A stretch of 64,000 nt of DNA from Actinostola sp. cb2023 (GCA_033675265.1 JAUJYZ010000608.1:52779-116778), one strand, 5' to 3'. Shown: positions 12,716 through 21,363, counted from the stretch's first letter. Numbers and translations: made by a program. Notes: generated by a model from the letters alone, not told the origin.

Positions 12716-12835
12716 TAAAATAAAAACCTAATCGTCTGATTAAGGAATGGTGATAGTATTTATGCATTCTAGAGGCTGGTGGTGATACTCTTTACCACGT
12801 TTCGGGACCGTTTTAGGATGCACATATTACTATAG

Positions 12836-13185
12836 TGAAGAAATAGAAAACGAGGCAGCGTGCTCTATCGAGTTATAGAAGCACGCGGGAATTGGAAGAA
12901 GACGAGAGAAGTGCTAGGAGAAGCACGAGGCGTAGCCGAGTGCTTCTCGCACTTCTCGAGTCTTCGTTCAATTCCCAAGTGCTTCTATAACTCGATAGAG
13001 TACTGCTGCCGAGTTTTCTATTTCTTTTATAAAATACAAGTATGATTTTAAAGCAAGTTTTCAATTTTATTCGTTGCAAAAATGTTTGAATATCTGCGCG
13101 CGCGTGCACTGTGCTCTCATAGAGCACGCGGAATACGCATCCTTTGGCCAATCAGAGCGCGCGTTATATCATAGTTATTTTATAA
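12836..13185. mobile_element. foldback element inserted in left TIR
   Basis: Absent from the right TIR, where TATTACTATAG joins TATATTATAG directly. It contains a long hairpin (12,842-13,023: CTCTATCGAGTTATAGAAGC pairs with its complement) and ends CCAATCAGAGCGCGCG...TTTTATAA. A second copy in opposite orientation is at 51,436-51,743, so it is a mobile or dispersed family. Confidence 0.8.
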
Positions 13186-13196
13186 TATATTATAGA
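13186..13196 (+). promoter_or_regulatory. TIR-borne TATA-like promoter motif
   Basis: TATATTATAG directly precedes the HNH gene ATG. The identical motif precedes the polymerase ATG on the minus strand at 30,025-30,034. Role inferred from position and its recurrence upstream of many genes in the element. Confidence 0.5.
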
Positions 13197-13865
13197 ATGT
13201 CGGAGATAGAAAATAATATAATTGATGAACCAATAGCAATATGTCAAGATAAGACCATCATTAATGGAAAATCATTCAATATACATCCAGTTTATAATCT
13301 CTATGCTAGTAGCGAAGATGGGTATATCACTCATATAGTAAGAAGAATTCCTTTGAAAGGAAATTTGAAAAAAACAGGATATTTAAGAATCAGTGTTAGA
13401 ATACGTGGAGGGAAAAAACAGAAAGGATTTTTTACTCATCGTTTCATTTGGGAATGTTATAACGGAATTATCCTTGATGATAAAGTTATTGACCATATAA
13501 ATAATAATAAAGAGGATAACCGTTTGTGCAACTTACAACTAGTAACACAACAACAGAATTGTAAAAAATCCGCTAATGGTAGAGATTATTCATTCGCTGC
13601 AAAAAAAAATCATCAAAATAAGAGATGTGTGAAAGTTACTAACTACGATACAAATGAAGAAACGTTTTATAACAGTATGTATGCTATTAATCAACATTTA
13701 GGGATTAACGCCGGAATTGTTAAGATGGCTTGTGATGGTACTAACAATGTTAAATCTGGTATTTCAAGAGTTGATTTTTGTCGGTATAAATTTTCATACA
13801 TTCAAAAAGAAGATCTACCTGAAAATTTTAAGAAATCTGCTAACAAACGACCAAAGAAAAAGTAG
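13197..13865 (+). CDS. HNH homing-type endonuclease (NUMOD4-HNH-NUMOD1-like)
   Basis: A 222-aa protein whose start and first 13 residues (MSEIENNIIDEPI) are encoded inside the left TIR and are identical to those of the polymerase at the other end. Residues 28-70 resemble NUMOD4 (YNLYASSEDGYITH, GYLRISVRI). An HNH_3-type core spans about 80-125: H81, DH at 99-100, N112, N121 (VIDHINNNKEDNRLCNLQ). Residues 155-200 look like a NUMOD1 DNA-binding helix (YNSMYAINQHLGI). Such enzymes nick or cut DNA and can act as selfish homing nucleases or resolve viral replication forks; the role here is unknown. It is the only plus-strand gene besides the integrase. The frame is intact. Confidence 0.85.
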   Translation: MSEIENNIIDEPIAICQDKTIINGKSFNIHPVYNLYASSEDGYITHIVRRIPLKGNLKKTGYLRISVRIRGGKKQKGFFTHRFIWECYNGIILDDKVIDHINNNKEDNRLCNLQLVTQQQNCKKSANGRDYSFAAKKNHQNKRCVKVTNYDTNEETFYNSMYAINQHLGINAGIVKMACDGTNNVKSGISRVDFCRYKFSYIQKEDLPENFKKSANKRPKKK

Positions 13866-13959
13866 TTATTATAAAACCATATTTTTACATCATTGATTTT
13901 CTAATTAATAATGTAATTCGAGGAGGTTTTCATTTTTTATCACTATTGTGTTGAAACAT

Positions 13960-14655
13960 TTATCGAAACATATACCAAGCTAGCCCAGCAGCTCCGACTG
14001 TTATCATCGCTAAATTAGTATCATGTTTTTTTGATTTAATATTTGGTTTATCATATTTATTCGATTTATATGAAATATCTGGTTTATCATTCTGATGTGG
14101 TAAATTAACCTTTGAATGACTCATGTTATTATGTTTTATACCAACCGATTTTGTTTCAGCATTAATATCATTAACACCAAATTTCATATCATCAGTTGCT
14201 TTTAATAGTTTGTTATTATAACCAATAACAGAATTTGTGTTTATTACAAGATTTGATGGTAACAACCAACAACCTACCACAATAGCCATATCTAATTTTT
14301 GTTTTGCTTGTTGAATTGCTAGCTGGTATCTTTGTATACTTTTAGAAATGTCTGTCTCAACAATAGATGATTCAAGTAGTTGTAAGAATACCGTTTGTGT
14401 TTCTTGTGCAGAACCGGAATTGTCAATAATGCTTGATCGTGTTTGCACTTGAGCTCCCAGAATACAATACACATAAGCCTCAATAGACTGATTCAATCGT
14501 GACAGACCAGCTCGAGTCAAACCCCTTGATTCATTTAGCATAAAATAACTATATGGATGTTCTTGTAGTGGAGAGATATGATCTAGCTTATAACCACCCC
14601 AAGAACCACTTTCATCTTTGAATTTGAAGGTACCACTTATTTGTATACTTACCAT
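13960..14655 (-). CDS. conserved Polinton virion-type protein, C-terminal frame
   Basis: A 231-aa frame that overlaps the end of the upstream frame (14,612-15,448) by 44 bases in another phase. Its sequence continues smoothly from the upstream one (GGYKLDHISPL, LTRAGLSRLNQSIEAYVYC), so the two were probably one gene of about 500 codons broken by a small shift near 14,620-14,660. The C-terminus ends in a short hydrophobic helix (LAMITVGAAGLAWYMF). No catalytic motif was seen. Proteins of this type recur in cnidarian Polintons without a proven function; a structural role is inferred from the neighbours. Confidence 0.6.
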   Translation of the reverse strand: MVSIQISGTFKFKDESGSWGGYKLDHISPLQEHPYSYFMLNESRGLTRAGLSRLNQSIEAYVYCILGAQVQTRSSIIDNSGSAQETQTVFLQLLESSIVETDISKSIQRYQLAIQQAKQKLDMAIVVGCWLLPSNLVINTNSVIGYNNKLLKATDDMKFGVNDINAETKSVGIKHNNMSHSKVNLPHQNDKPDISYKSNKYDKPNIKSKKHDTNLAMITVGAAGLAWYMFR

Positions 14656-15448
14656 CTAATTTTTTATCATACGCTTCTGTAACATCATCTATTTCATCAA
14701 ATATTTTCTTATAGATACGACCTAAACCACCATTTTCATCACTCGTATATCTAAAATCACTATTTGTTGATACATCAAATTCTCGACAGACCTTATTATA
14801 CCCGTTTTTATCATATTTACTATCAATATTATCGAAGAATTTATCTCCTGGCAGTGGTACAGTCATCTGTGATAGTATCCGTCTACATGTAAACAGTATA
14901 TGGAACTTGAGTAACGACCCAGTCATAGGATCATATTTATTTAAAATATCATATCCAATACCACAACCAGCGGTCGAACACCACACAGCAAATGATAACT
15001 GTTGTGGATAATAAGACATATTAGGACTTCTCAACCATTTATATGCCTCTTTTGAAGTAACATGTTTTAGTACAAGATCAGTAAATATGTTTCGTGGTTC
15101 TATAGTGAATTTTTCACTTGGCGTGACATAAATATCAAGTGTCACAGGAACGTACTCTGGGGGTGATTTATCAAATTGTGTACATATAATAGGGTATAAT
15201 ATTTTTGTCATTTCTAATTCTTTTGGAAACCGGTGTGTATTATCAATTCGTTTACCCAATGCTTTAGTTAATGCATGTTCCACAATGTTATCATCATAGT
15301 GATGTACAGGACCACCAATATCCTTTTTGAAAACATCATATGCCACACCACCCCAATCGAAATTAATACCACCCCTATAGGCATGAAATTTATTATCTAT
15401 AGAGTGTGGATAATATTTTTTTAATTCAATATCTTCTTTTGTTACCAT
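14612..15448 (-). CDS. conserved Polinton virion-type protein, N-terminal frame
   Basis: A 278-aa frame starting at ATG 15,448, 20 bases behind an ACATATATATATTAT promoter-like motif. Contains FDWGGVAYDVF near the N-terminus, LSFAVWCSTAGCGIGYDIL centrally and LFTCRRILSQM. No known enzyme motif. It appears to run on into 13,960-14,655 after a frame change; the shift region DGKYTNKWYLQIQR may already be out of frame. The overlap starts ATGGTAAGTAT, which by chance resembles a splice donor. The break should be read as a mutation or read error until checked. Confidence 0.6.
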   Translation of the reverse strand: MVTKEDIELKKYYPHSIDNKFHAYRGGINFDWGGVAYDVFKKDIGGPVHHYDDNIVEHALTKALGKRIDNTHRFPKELEMTKILYPIICTQFDKSPPEYVPVTLDIYVTPSEKFTIEPRNIFTDLVLKHVTSKEAYKWLRSPNMSYYPQQLSFAVWCSTAGCGIGYDILNKYDPMTGSLLKFHILFTCRRILSQMTVPLPGDKFFDNIDSKYDKNGYNKVCREFDVSTNSDFRYTSDENGGLGRIYKKIFDEIDDVTEAYDKKLDGKYTNKWYLQIQR

Positions 15449-15478
15449 ATAATATATATATGTGATTATTGTTTTATA

Positions 15479-15613
15479 TTAAATTGGTGCTCTCATAAAT
15501 TCCTTAAAAATATTAAGTAAAATTTCAGTTAAGCAAATTAATAAAACTATTTTTATGAATCTGTTTTTAGAATTTTCAAATGCTTTCAATCGTTTTTCAA
15601 AATCATCAGACAT
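15479..15613 (-). CDS. 44-aa single-span membrane protein
   Basis: A small open frame, ATG at 15,613-15,611, preceded by TTATAATATACA. The N-terminal half is charged (MSDDFEKRLKAFENSKNR) and is followed by one hydrophobic helix (FIKIVLLICLTEILLNIF). It sits in line with the other leftward genes and has the same promoter-like motif, which supports it despite its size. Function unknown. Confidence 0.5.
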   Translation of the reverse strand: MSDDFEKRLKAFENSKNRFIKIVLLICLTEILLNIFKEFMRAPI

Positions 15614-15702
15614 TGTATATTATAAGTTTTATCCTTTTAAACATCTATCATATCGCAACTTGTATATATACCCTCCGTAAGGTGTTGTATCAAAGGATAA
15701 AG

Positions 15703-15790
15703 TTATTTCTTTGGATTTATAAGCTGCTCTACAATCTCCTTTCTCAACTCTTCTCTCATCTTTTGAACATCTGGAACATCGTTTTTTTTT
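15703..15790 (-). pseudogene. possible 3' continuation of the 15,791-16,297 gene
   Basis: Directly after an 11-A run that follows the stop of the upstream gene, another frame reads DVPDVQKMREELRKEIVEQL and then INPKK-stop. It is strongly helical and lacks its own ATG, so it may be the original C-terminus lost through a frameshift at or near the A-run. Confidence 0.4.
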
Positions 15791-16297
15791 TTAATCCTTA
15801 TTCCGTTTCACCCTAATACTACTCTTTAGTTTTTCATATTTATGTAACTCAGTCATAATGTGTTCAAATTCTTTCTCATCAATCTTGTTATCACTCAAGG
15901 CTTTTGATACAAGATCACTTATACTATCTTCTTTTGATTTTGCAAGCTGAATAGTATTTTCATGTTTTGTTACCTTTTTAGTAAGTTTCGTGAAAACTGT
16001 ACAACTAGCTGATATTAAGCCTAACAACCCACCAACAGCTGATAAAGGAACACCAACAATTATACCAGGTCCTGTTAAACTAGTAGTTACACCAGAACCG
16101 GTTAAAATGACAGACAAGGCTCCTGTTGCAACTGCAGTTTTATGAAATATTCCTCGTATCTTAGCATATTTTTTCCTAACATTTTCGTAATGTTTTACCT
16201 CTGTTCCTAGTTGAGACAAAACCATATTTACTTTGTGTAATCTGAAGTTTTCACCAGTTTGTGGTATATCTGGATAAATCGCATCATAATCAACCAT
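15791..16297 (-). CDS. Polinton membrane protein with Gly-rich hydrophobic hairpin
   Basis: 168 aa, ATG behind TATTATATATATTAT. Residues about 55-100 form two adjacent hydrophobic stretches rich in Gly, Ser and Thr (TAVATGALSVILTGSG; VGVPLSAVGGLLGLIS), with charged helical flanks before and after (VKHYENVRKKYAKIR; KVTKHENTIQLAKSKED). Likely membrane-active or membrane-anchored; no family name can be given safely. It lies between the conserved 13,960-15,448 gene and the probable minor capsid gene, consistent with a virion function. Confidence 0.65.
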   Translation of the reverse strand: MVDYDAIYPDIPQTGENFRLHKVNMVLSQLGTEVKHYENVRKKYAKIRGIFHKTAVATGALSVILTGSGVTTSLTGPGIIVGVPLSAVGGLLGLISASCTVFTKLTKKVTKHENTIQLAKSKEDSISDLVSKALSDNKIDEKEFEHIMTELHKYEKLKSSIRVKRNKD

Positions 16298-16327
16298 ATA
16301 ATATATATAATATTATCTTTTATTTTT

Positions 16328-16960
16328 TTATATGATTTCAATAGTCAGACAAACATCGTAAAGTCCCTTATTCACAATCTTATTTTCACAGTCGGTTATT
16401 GTGAAATCAATCATATTGATATACTCACTACTATTTATTTTTGTGAAAAGACTAAGAGTTGGATTATAAGTATTAATTTCATCTATTTTATCTAGAACAA
16501 TACATCCAAAAATCTGACTCTTGTATCCATTGTACAAAGCGTCACTCGAATCAACCAAATTACAATTTAGATACACTTCAGAGAGAACCGGTTTGAAACT
16601 AACCTCTAAGGCTGGTCCAGGCTTTTTGTATTGTGGTGGAACACTAAAAAATTCAGCCATACTCTTATTGAAATTTAAAGTTTTATTGCTAAATATTTTG
16701 TATTGCTCACCAATTAACACAATTGATAAACCCTGGTTAGCATCGTCTATTTTTTTAATGATCTGCTCTACGTCATAATTACCTTTTTGGAACGTAACTA
16801 GCATAGCATCTTTTTCATCTGATATCGTTCCTGTATCAGAGATGTTATATATTCTATTCACAAAATTACAATGTAGAAGTCTGACCTTATCTCCGCGAAT
16901 CGGCCCCTTGAGGTATATCGTTTTTTTAGAAACATTTTTGTTAAAATACAGTATTACCAT
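16328..16960 (-). CDS. probable minor capsid (penton-like, single jelly-roll) protein
   Basis: 210 aa, ATG behind GATTATATAGTATA. Sequence is beta-rich throughout, with no hydrophobic helix. The C-terminal half (EVYLNCNLVDSS, YKSQIFGCIVLDKI, YINMIDFTITDCENK, LYDVCLTIEI) matches the strand pattern and spacing of the minor capsid proteins of Polintons. These form the vertices that complement the double jelly-roll hexons. Assigned by pattern and by position among virion-type genes; a profile or structure prediction would settle it. Confidence 0.55.
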   Translation of the reverse strand: MVILYFNKNVSKKTIYLKGPIRGDKVRLLHCNFVNRIYNISDTGTISDEKDAMLVTFQKGNYDVEQIIKKIDDANQGLSIVLIGEQYKIFSNKTLNFNKSMAEFFSVPPQYKKPGPALEVSFKPVLSEVYLNCNLVDSSDALYNGYKSQIFGCIVLDKIDEINTYNPTLSLFTKINSSEYINMIDFTITDCENKIVNKGLYDVCLTIEII

Positions 16961-16972
16961 TATACTATATAA

Positions 16973-17257
16973 TCATCTTTTCTTTTTATATCTTTCTACA
17001 AAATACAAAACTGCAGCTACTATTAAAAGCCATGCGTTTTTAGCTAGGAAACCAATAACCTCACCCGTGGTTCTGAAAATAAAAGAAGCTATTGCACCAA
17101 CCATACCAGGTAGTATCTGAGCTAATTTTTTACCAAGGGTTTTTAATCCGTTTCCTAAACCTTTTACAACACCGGATAATCCCGATTTTAGACTAGAAAT
17201 AATAACACCAATAATAATACCAACTGCAGATACAACAGAAAAAAACAGTAAAACCAT
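16973..17257 (-). CDS. small Polinton membrane protein
   Basis: 94 aa with an N-terminal hydrophobic helix (VLLFFSVVSAVGIIIGVII), a glycine/lysine amphipathic centre (GVVKGLGNGLKTLGKKL), then PGMVGAIASFIF and a second membrane helix (NAWLLIVAAVLYFVE) ending in a basic tail. It starts only five bases after the stop of the upstream gene (17,263) and, unlike most neighbours, lacks its own TATATA motif, so it may share a transcript. It could be a membrane-lytic or core-associated virion peptide; that is inference. Confidence 0.65.
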   Translation of the reverse strand: MVLLFFSVVSAVGIIIGVIISSLKSGLSGVVKGLGNGLKTLGKKLAQILPGMVGAIASFIFRTTGEVIGFLAKNAWLLIVAAVLYFVERYKKKR

Positions 17258-17262
17258 ACTTT

Positions 17263-17973
17263 TTAAAAACAGCTTTTATACGATCTCTCAGAGATCTCTA
17301 TAACCTCATTTTGTTCTTCTAATTGTTCAATCTCATTTCTAGTTTCTTCAATCTGTTCACGGAGTGATATATTCAATCTTTCTCTGACACCTTGAGAATC
17401 AGCTTGAGATATATTATCCAATTCTTCTTCTAATGTTCGTAATTTTTCTCGATGTGAAAATATAGTTCTTTCATTATTCTCAACAACTTTTTCAGCAGGA
17501 TCTCCAAGATAGTTTACAATTGTTTTAGGTAACTTATCATTTAATTCACCATCAGCATTAAACAGAACATGAGATTTGCCCCCCAGCCTTTTAAATCTTA
17601 CTATCACTCTATCATATTCATCAATTGTAGTGGTGAATGGAGAGTTTTTAGGATTTACATTAGGATACTTGGATTTGATTATATCCCAAGCTTCTTCAAC
17701 TCTTTCTTCACGATGTTTAACAAGGTCTACCATTTCTATGTCTTCTCTTGCCCTTCTTTCCCAATCTTCCTTGCTTTCATCAGAGTTCTTAAATAATTTA
17801 TATCCTCGTTCTTTTGATATACCCCTTCTACTAAACCGTTCTTTAGTTCTTTCCCACCAAGTTTGTCTAGTTTCTTTTTGTTGTGGTAATAATTCTTGTA
17901 GATCATCATCTGTGATGGGGTCGTTTATATCTACTGTTTCAAGTGGATCAAAATCTAAACCATCGGCTTCCAT
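17263..17973 (-). CDS. Polinton coiled-coil protein
   Basis: 236 aa, ATG behind TTAATATATAGTAA. The N-terminus is acidic (DFDPLETVDINDP), then comes a Trp/Arg-rich segment (RQTWWERTKERFSRR), a central globular part (VIVRFKRLGGKSHVLFN, LPKTIVNYLGDP) and a C-terminal coiled coil from about 165 (LRTLEEELDNI; LREQIEETRNEIEQLEEQ). Found in the virion-type block, directly upstream of the small membrane protein. No enzyme motif seen; function unknown. Confidence 0.65.
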   Translation of the reverse strand: MEADGLDFDPLETVDINDPITDDDLQELLPQQKETRQTWWERTKERFSRRGISKERGYKLFKNSDESKEDWERRAREDIEMVDLVKHREERVEEAWDIIKSKYPNVNPKNSPFTTTIDEYDRVIVRFKRLGGKSHVLFNADGELNDKLPKTIVNYLGDPAEKVVENNERTIFSHREKLRTLEEELDNISQADSQGVRERLNISLREQIEETRNEIEQLEEQNEVIEISERSYKSCF

Positions 17974-18005
17974 TTACTATATATTAATAGATAATAATTA
18001 GTTTT

Positions 18006-18416
18006 TTATATAAATTTCGATGCTAAATACCCTGCTCCCAACATACCACTACCGACATACATCATTTCATACTGTTTTTGTTTTTTGTTAGGTTTATAAT
18101 AATCGGAAAATTGAGGTTCTTCTGGATGTGCTTTGGAGTATATCCTAAAAGCATAATCAGTATCAGATAGATTGCTATCAGCTATTTGTTTATTCTTATA
18201 TTGCATCTCCAACCATTCTTCATACTCTTGTTTCTTCTTTTGCCATTCACCCATATTCTTCTGATAAAGTTCTATTATAGCCTTATCATGTCGAATTTTC
18301 TCTTCATCAACATGTTTACCATCAGAACTTAGATATTTAGCTAAATACATTGAACCGGTGAAGGCACTAGCGTTCAAAACACCACCTGCGATCATCATTA
18401 TGACAGCGCTAGCCAT
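18006..18416 (-). CDS. Polinton protein with terminal hydrophobic helices
   Basis: 136 aa, ATG behind TTATTATATATAA. An N-terminal Ala/Gly-rich hydrophobic segment (AVIMMIAGGVLNASAFTG) is followed by a long charged helix (VDEEKIRHDKAIIELYQK) and a short C-terminal hydrophobic end (YVGSGMLGAGYLASKFI). Probably membrane-associated. The arrangement recurs in this part of Polintons, but I know of no proven role. Confidence 0.65.
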   Translation of the reverse strand: MASAVIMMIAGGVLNASAFTGSMYLAKYLSSDGKHVDEEKIRHDKAIIELYQKNMGEWQKKKQEYEEWLEMQYKNKQIADSNLSDTDYAFRIYSKAHPEEPQFSDYYKPNKKQKQYEMMYVGSGMLGAGYLASKFI

Positions 18417-18445
18417 TTATATATAATAATATAACATTTTTCTTT

Positions 18446-18664
18446 TTAAACCGATTTTGGTAGGATTTTTTGATCTTCAAGATATTGCTTCACATACATA
18501 CTCCCAGATAGTACTAGCACCCATTTTCCATAATTTGTTAGACTACTACTAGGATCACTAATAAAAGATTCTTTCATAGCCTTTTTTCCAATGTAACCAA
18601 TTACTGCAGCGATTCCAACAACTACTGCTGCATCCGTTACTGATTTAATCAATTTGTTTTCCAC
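18446..18664 (-). CDS. small Polinton membrane protein, start codon GTG
   Basis: 72 aa with a hydrophobic helix (AAVVVGIAAVIGYIGKKA) and a second moderate one (KWVLVLSGSMYVKQYL). The frame begins at GTG 18,664-18,662, where the neighbours have ATG behind a TATATA motif (here ATATATAAA). The next ATG is about 30 codons in and would lose the first helix. Either the start codon has mutated or there is a base error; translation as written is doubtful in a eukaryote. Confidence 0.55.
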   Translation of the reverse strand: MENKLIKSVTDAAVVVGIAAVIGYIGKKAMKESFISDPSSSLTNYGKWVLVLSGSMYVKQYLEDQKILPKSV

Positions 18665-18705
18665 TTTATATATTCTTAATAAAGATTTTATTTTTTATAT
18701 AGTTT

Positions 18706-19080
18706 TCATTCCATACCTATTCTTGGTATAGGAATTTTATTAGTTTCAGGTGTGATGTCTTCTATTTTAGAGGTTTTTACAGGTGTATCTACTTTTTTAT
18801 TCTTTCTCAATCTAAAATATAAGTTGACACCTGTTAAAATGATTCCGGCTAATGAAAGAGCAGTTGTTAGTGATATTTCTGGGATCCAGTTAGTAGTCTC
18901 TTCAACACTATCATCGATTGTTTCACCATTTTCACGATTCTTTTCTATTTCAAGAGCTTTCTTAGCTTTTTTATGATATTCAGCCAATCGTTTTCCAGCG
19001 GCAACCTTCTTAGGATCTTTTTGTTTTATAATTGGATTTTCTGGTTCTTTGGTAATTATATCATTTGATTCTTCTAACAT
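18706..19080 (-). CDS. Polinton single-span membrane protein
   Basis: 124 aa from ATG 19,080. The frame is open further upstream, but that part is translated inverted-repeat element, not gene. Residues about 20-45 are basic (KDPKKVAAGKRLAEYHKK), then an acidic linker, a membrane helix (ISLTTALSLAGIILTGVNLYF) and a Thr/Pro-rich tail. A 216-bp element is inserted five bases upstream of the ATG, separating it from the expected TATA-like motif. Confidence 0.6.
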   Translation of the reverse strand: MLEESNDIITKEPENPIIKQKDPKKVAAGKRLAEYHKKAKKALEIEKNRENGETIDDSVEETTNWIPEISLTTALSLAGIILTGVNLYFRLRKNKKVDTPVKTSKIEDITPETNKIPIPRIGME

Positions 19081-19084
19081 TTTA

Positions 19085-19300
19085 CAGTGAGGACACACTA
19101 ACCGGGACCACTTGAGCAAAACTGACCAATCAGATTACACCTGAAAATAATCACATTCCAACAAAAGTTGTCTGGGCCAATCAGCGTTATAGTTATAATG
19201 CTGATTGGCGCAGATGACTTTTGTTGGAATGTGATTGTTTTCAGGTGTAATCTGATTGGTCAATTTTGCTCAAGTGGTCCCGGTTAGTGTGTCCTCACTG
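19085..19300. mobile_element. 216-bp MITE inside the Polinton
   Basis: Nearly perfect inverted repeat: CAGTGAGGACACACTAACCG at one end and its complement at the other, with the arms running almost to the centre. TA on both sides (19,083 and 19,301) suggests a Tc1/mariner-type target duplication. It lies between the promoter motif (GTATAT) and the ATG of the leftward gene at 19,080. Confidence 0.9.
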
Positions 19301-19344
19301 TAATATACTATCCTATAAGAATAATATTTTAAGTAAAATTCCAA

Positions 19345-19376
19345 GAGATGCTCAAGAGATGCTCAAGAGATTCTAT
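19345..19376. repeat. GAGATGCTCAA short tandem repeat
   Basis: An AAGAGATGCTC unit is repeated here, at 21,306-21,372 and at 22,055-22,075, just downstream of each BRO-type gene copy. It marks the unit that has been duplicated. Confidence 0.75.
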
Positions 19377-19426
19377 GAAAATATTTATTGTGGTTTTTTA
19401 GTGTGTTCCTTGTTATAAATCTTCTA

Positions 19427-20183
19427 CTACTGACAATATTTACATTTCAATCTAATATCAATACAATAATTGTTTAGTTCTTTGATAATAAGATCATAAT
19501 CGTTAGATACAACACATTTGAACCCATTTTCCTCATATTTTTCTAACAAGTTCTTCTGTTCCATAGAAAGAACACCATTAGAATTAGGTGTTTTAAATTC
19601 AATACAAAGACCACAATATTTTTTATGGTAGTTATTAATAATAAGATCTGGTTGGCCCTTCATATATCCTTTTTTATACGATTGAATTCTTTTAAAACTA
19701 GAATCCTGATTTTCACCTAATCCTGCTATCATAAGCAAGTTGGGGTAAAATCGTCTAATCACCTTCGTGTGCAAATCATACTCATCTTCTATCTTGAATG
19801 TAAATGTGTTTGGATTATCAAACATTCTATAATATCCATACTTTCTTATGGATGGTAAAACCATAGAATGATGTAACCCATCGTTTGAATTTCTTAGCTG
19901 ATTCTAATTTGGAGCTTAGTATGAGTGAGTATAATCCTGATTCATTTATATAATATGTGTTTTTCATATTTTTCAAACCCGTTGATTCGACGGGTTTAAA
20001 ATATGACAGCTTTTTTTTATCTTCTTCATCAATATGACCTCTTATTGCTTGTGAAGTATCAATATACCCAAGTGCTGTTGCTACATCTTTGCCCTTAAAA
20101 TATATATTCTGTTTAGAATCTATTAATGTTTCTATAGATAAATTCAGTTCTAGATTTTTATAGGATTTAATAAGTGTGGACAT
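19427..20183 (-). pseudogene. BRO-N + VRR-NUC nuclease gene, copy 1 (frameshifted)
   Basis: ATG 20,183 behind TATATTATAAT. The first frame (20,183-19,827) is a BRO-N domain: FKGKDVATALGY, then ESTGLKNMKNTYYINESGL and FKRWVTS. A shift near 19,865 moves to a second frame (19,864-19,427) that reads a VRR-NUC type PD-(D/E)xK nuclease: GQPDLII with D73, IEFKTP with E89/K91, and MEQKNLLEKYEENGF. After CKYC a 4-base difference from copy 2 gives an immediate stop, losing the C2H2 finger that copy 2 keeps. BRO-N domains bind DNA in viruses; the nuclease would cut structured or mobile DNA. Function in this element is inferred. Confidence 0.8.
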
Positions 20184-20194
20184 ATTATAATATA

Positions 20195-21246
20195 CAGTAT
20201 GTGGTTCTAATTGTGAACAGTTCTAATTGTGAACACTTTTCAGTAAAAGTGCCGTTTTTATATCGTAAAGTTAAGATCGACAAAAAATATTTCACCCGAG
20301 CAAATATTGATTTCTTTTCAATCATTCAATGCTATTTTGGGCTTCCTGACATTTATTCCTCGCAAAATTTCAACTTTAATTCAAGGTAAGCTGACGACTG
20401 TTGTTTACAAATTCGAATTTTAAGCGCGCCTTTAAGATGCTCAGTGGGGAAAGTTCGCATTTTCTTACTAAAAACACAAAGTTTGGAGTTTGTTTTTACT
20501 CTATGAGCTAAAAGGTAAATAATAACACTTTTCTTTAAAAAACAATAAATCGAAAAGTGTTGAAAATGAACGAGCAGCATCGGAATGAAAAATTGTGCGT
20601 GTTTTTGCGATGTGCATCTAATTGTAAACACGCATATGCTCACGCATAACTTGGCATTTCATAACATATGTAGTTCTTGAGATATAGAGTAAAATTGCCG
20701 CTAATGTACCTGCACTGGTACAATAGCAAATATTGAGAAGGAAATATGAATAAGAAGTCCGCGTTTGTGATACAAATTTGCGCTATTGCGTTGTTAGCAA
20801 TTGCATGAGCGTGATGAACGGCATGCATCAATGAACATGCGAACACCTCGGCAATTTAACGTTGCTGTCTGACTTCACTTCGTTTTAACATTTTTCTATC
20901 ATTCGTATCGAAATAACACGAACATAAATATTGTTTTAAGACAACTTGGAACTTGTACCTCGAATTGCAAGGCTAGAAATCGAGAATAATACACAATATT
21001 AAGCCATTAAAAAGCAAGCCAAAAGTGTTCACAATTACAAACAACTGTTCACCATTAGAACCACCAACGGACATGATATAATAAAATATATATAGAAAAG
21101 TTCAATAATGAATACAACGAAACTTAATCACATGTTAGCTGAAGTGTAAAGCTAATTTATAGCAAAAGTTCAGGATAATCGTACCATATGTTGACGAGAA
21201 ATATCACTGAAGTGCAAAAAGTGTTCACAATTAGAACCACATACTG
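20195..21246. mobile_element. 1,052-bp non-autonomous DNA transposon between BRO copies
   Basis: Inverted ends CAGTATGTGGTTCTAATTGT and its complement (21,227-21,246), flanked by TA at 20,193 and 21,247, suggesting a Tc1/mariner-like insertion. Sub-terminal GTTCTAATTGTGAACA repeats occur at the left end, and a related GTGTTCACAATTACAAAC block at 21,026-21,066 suggests nesting or an internal duplication. No transposase frame. Confidence 0.82.
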
Positions 21247-21363
21247 TATGTATCTTAATAAACATTTAAATAAAATTCTAGTAATACGTATATATTATTA
21301 GAATCTGCTAAAGAGATGCTCAACAGATGCTCAAGAGATTCCAAGAGTCTGCTCAAGAGATGC

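Larger units (their letters stand above)
12469..13235. repeat. left terminal inverted repeat of Polinton
   Basis: It pairs with 29,986-30,350. The shared parts are the outer 70 bp including ATGGCCGCCCTCG, a minisatellite, the AATCGTCTGATTAAGG block, the promoter TATATTATAG, an ATG and 13 codons. This copy is longer because of extra minisatellite units and a 350-bp foldback insertion (12,836-13,185); it also lacks about 14 bp (GGTACTTAAAGCGA) that the right copy has. Confidence 0.93.

Noticed and set aside
14640..14660. Splice donor GGTAAGTAT in the Polinton virion-type gene
   Set aside because: The perfect donor-like string lies at the frame overlap, but no matching acceptor restoring the frame was seen nearby; treated as chance.
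19081..19119. N-terminal extension of the 18,706-19,080 membrane protein with a CPHC motif
   Set aside because: The extension starts at TTG and is translated from the inserted MITE end, not from the gene.
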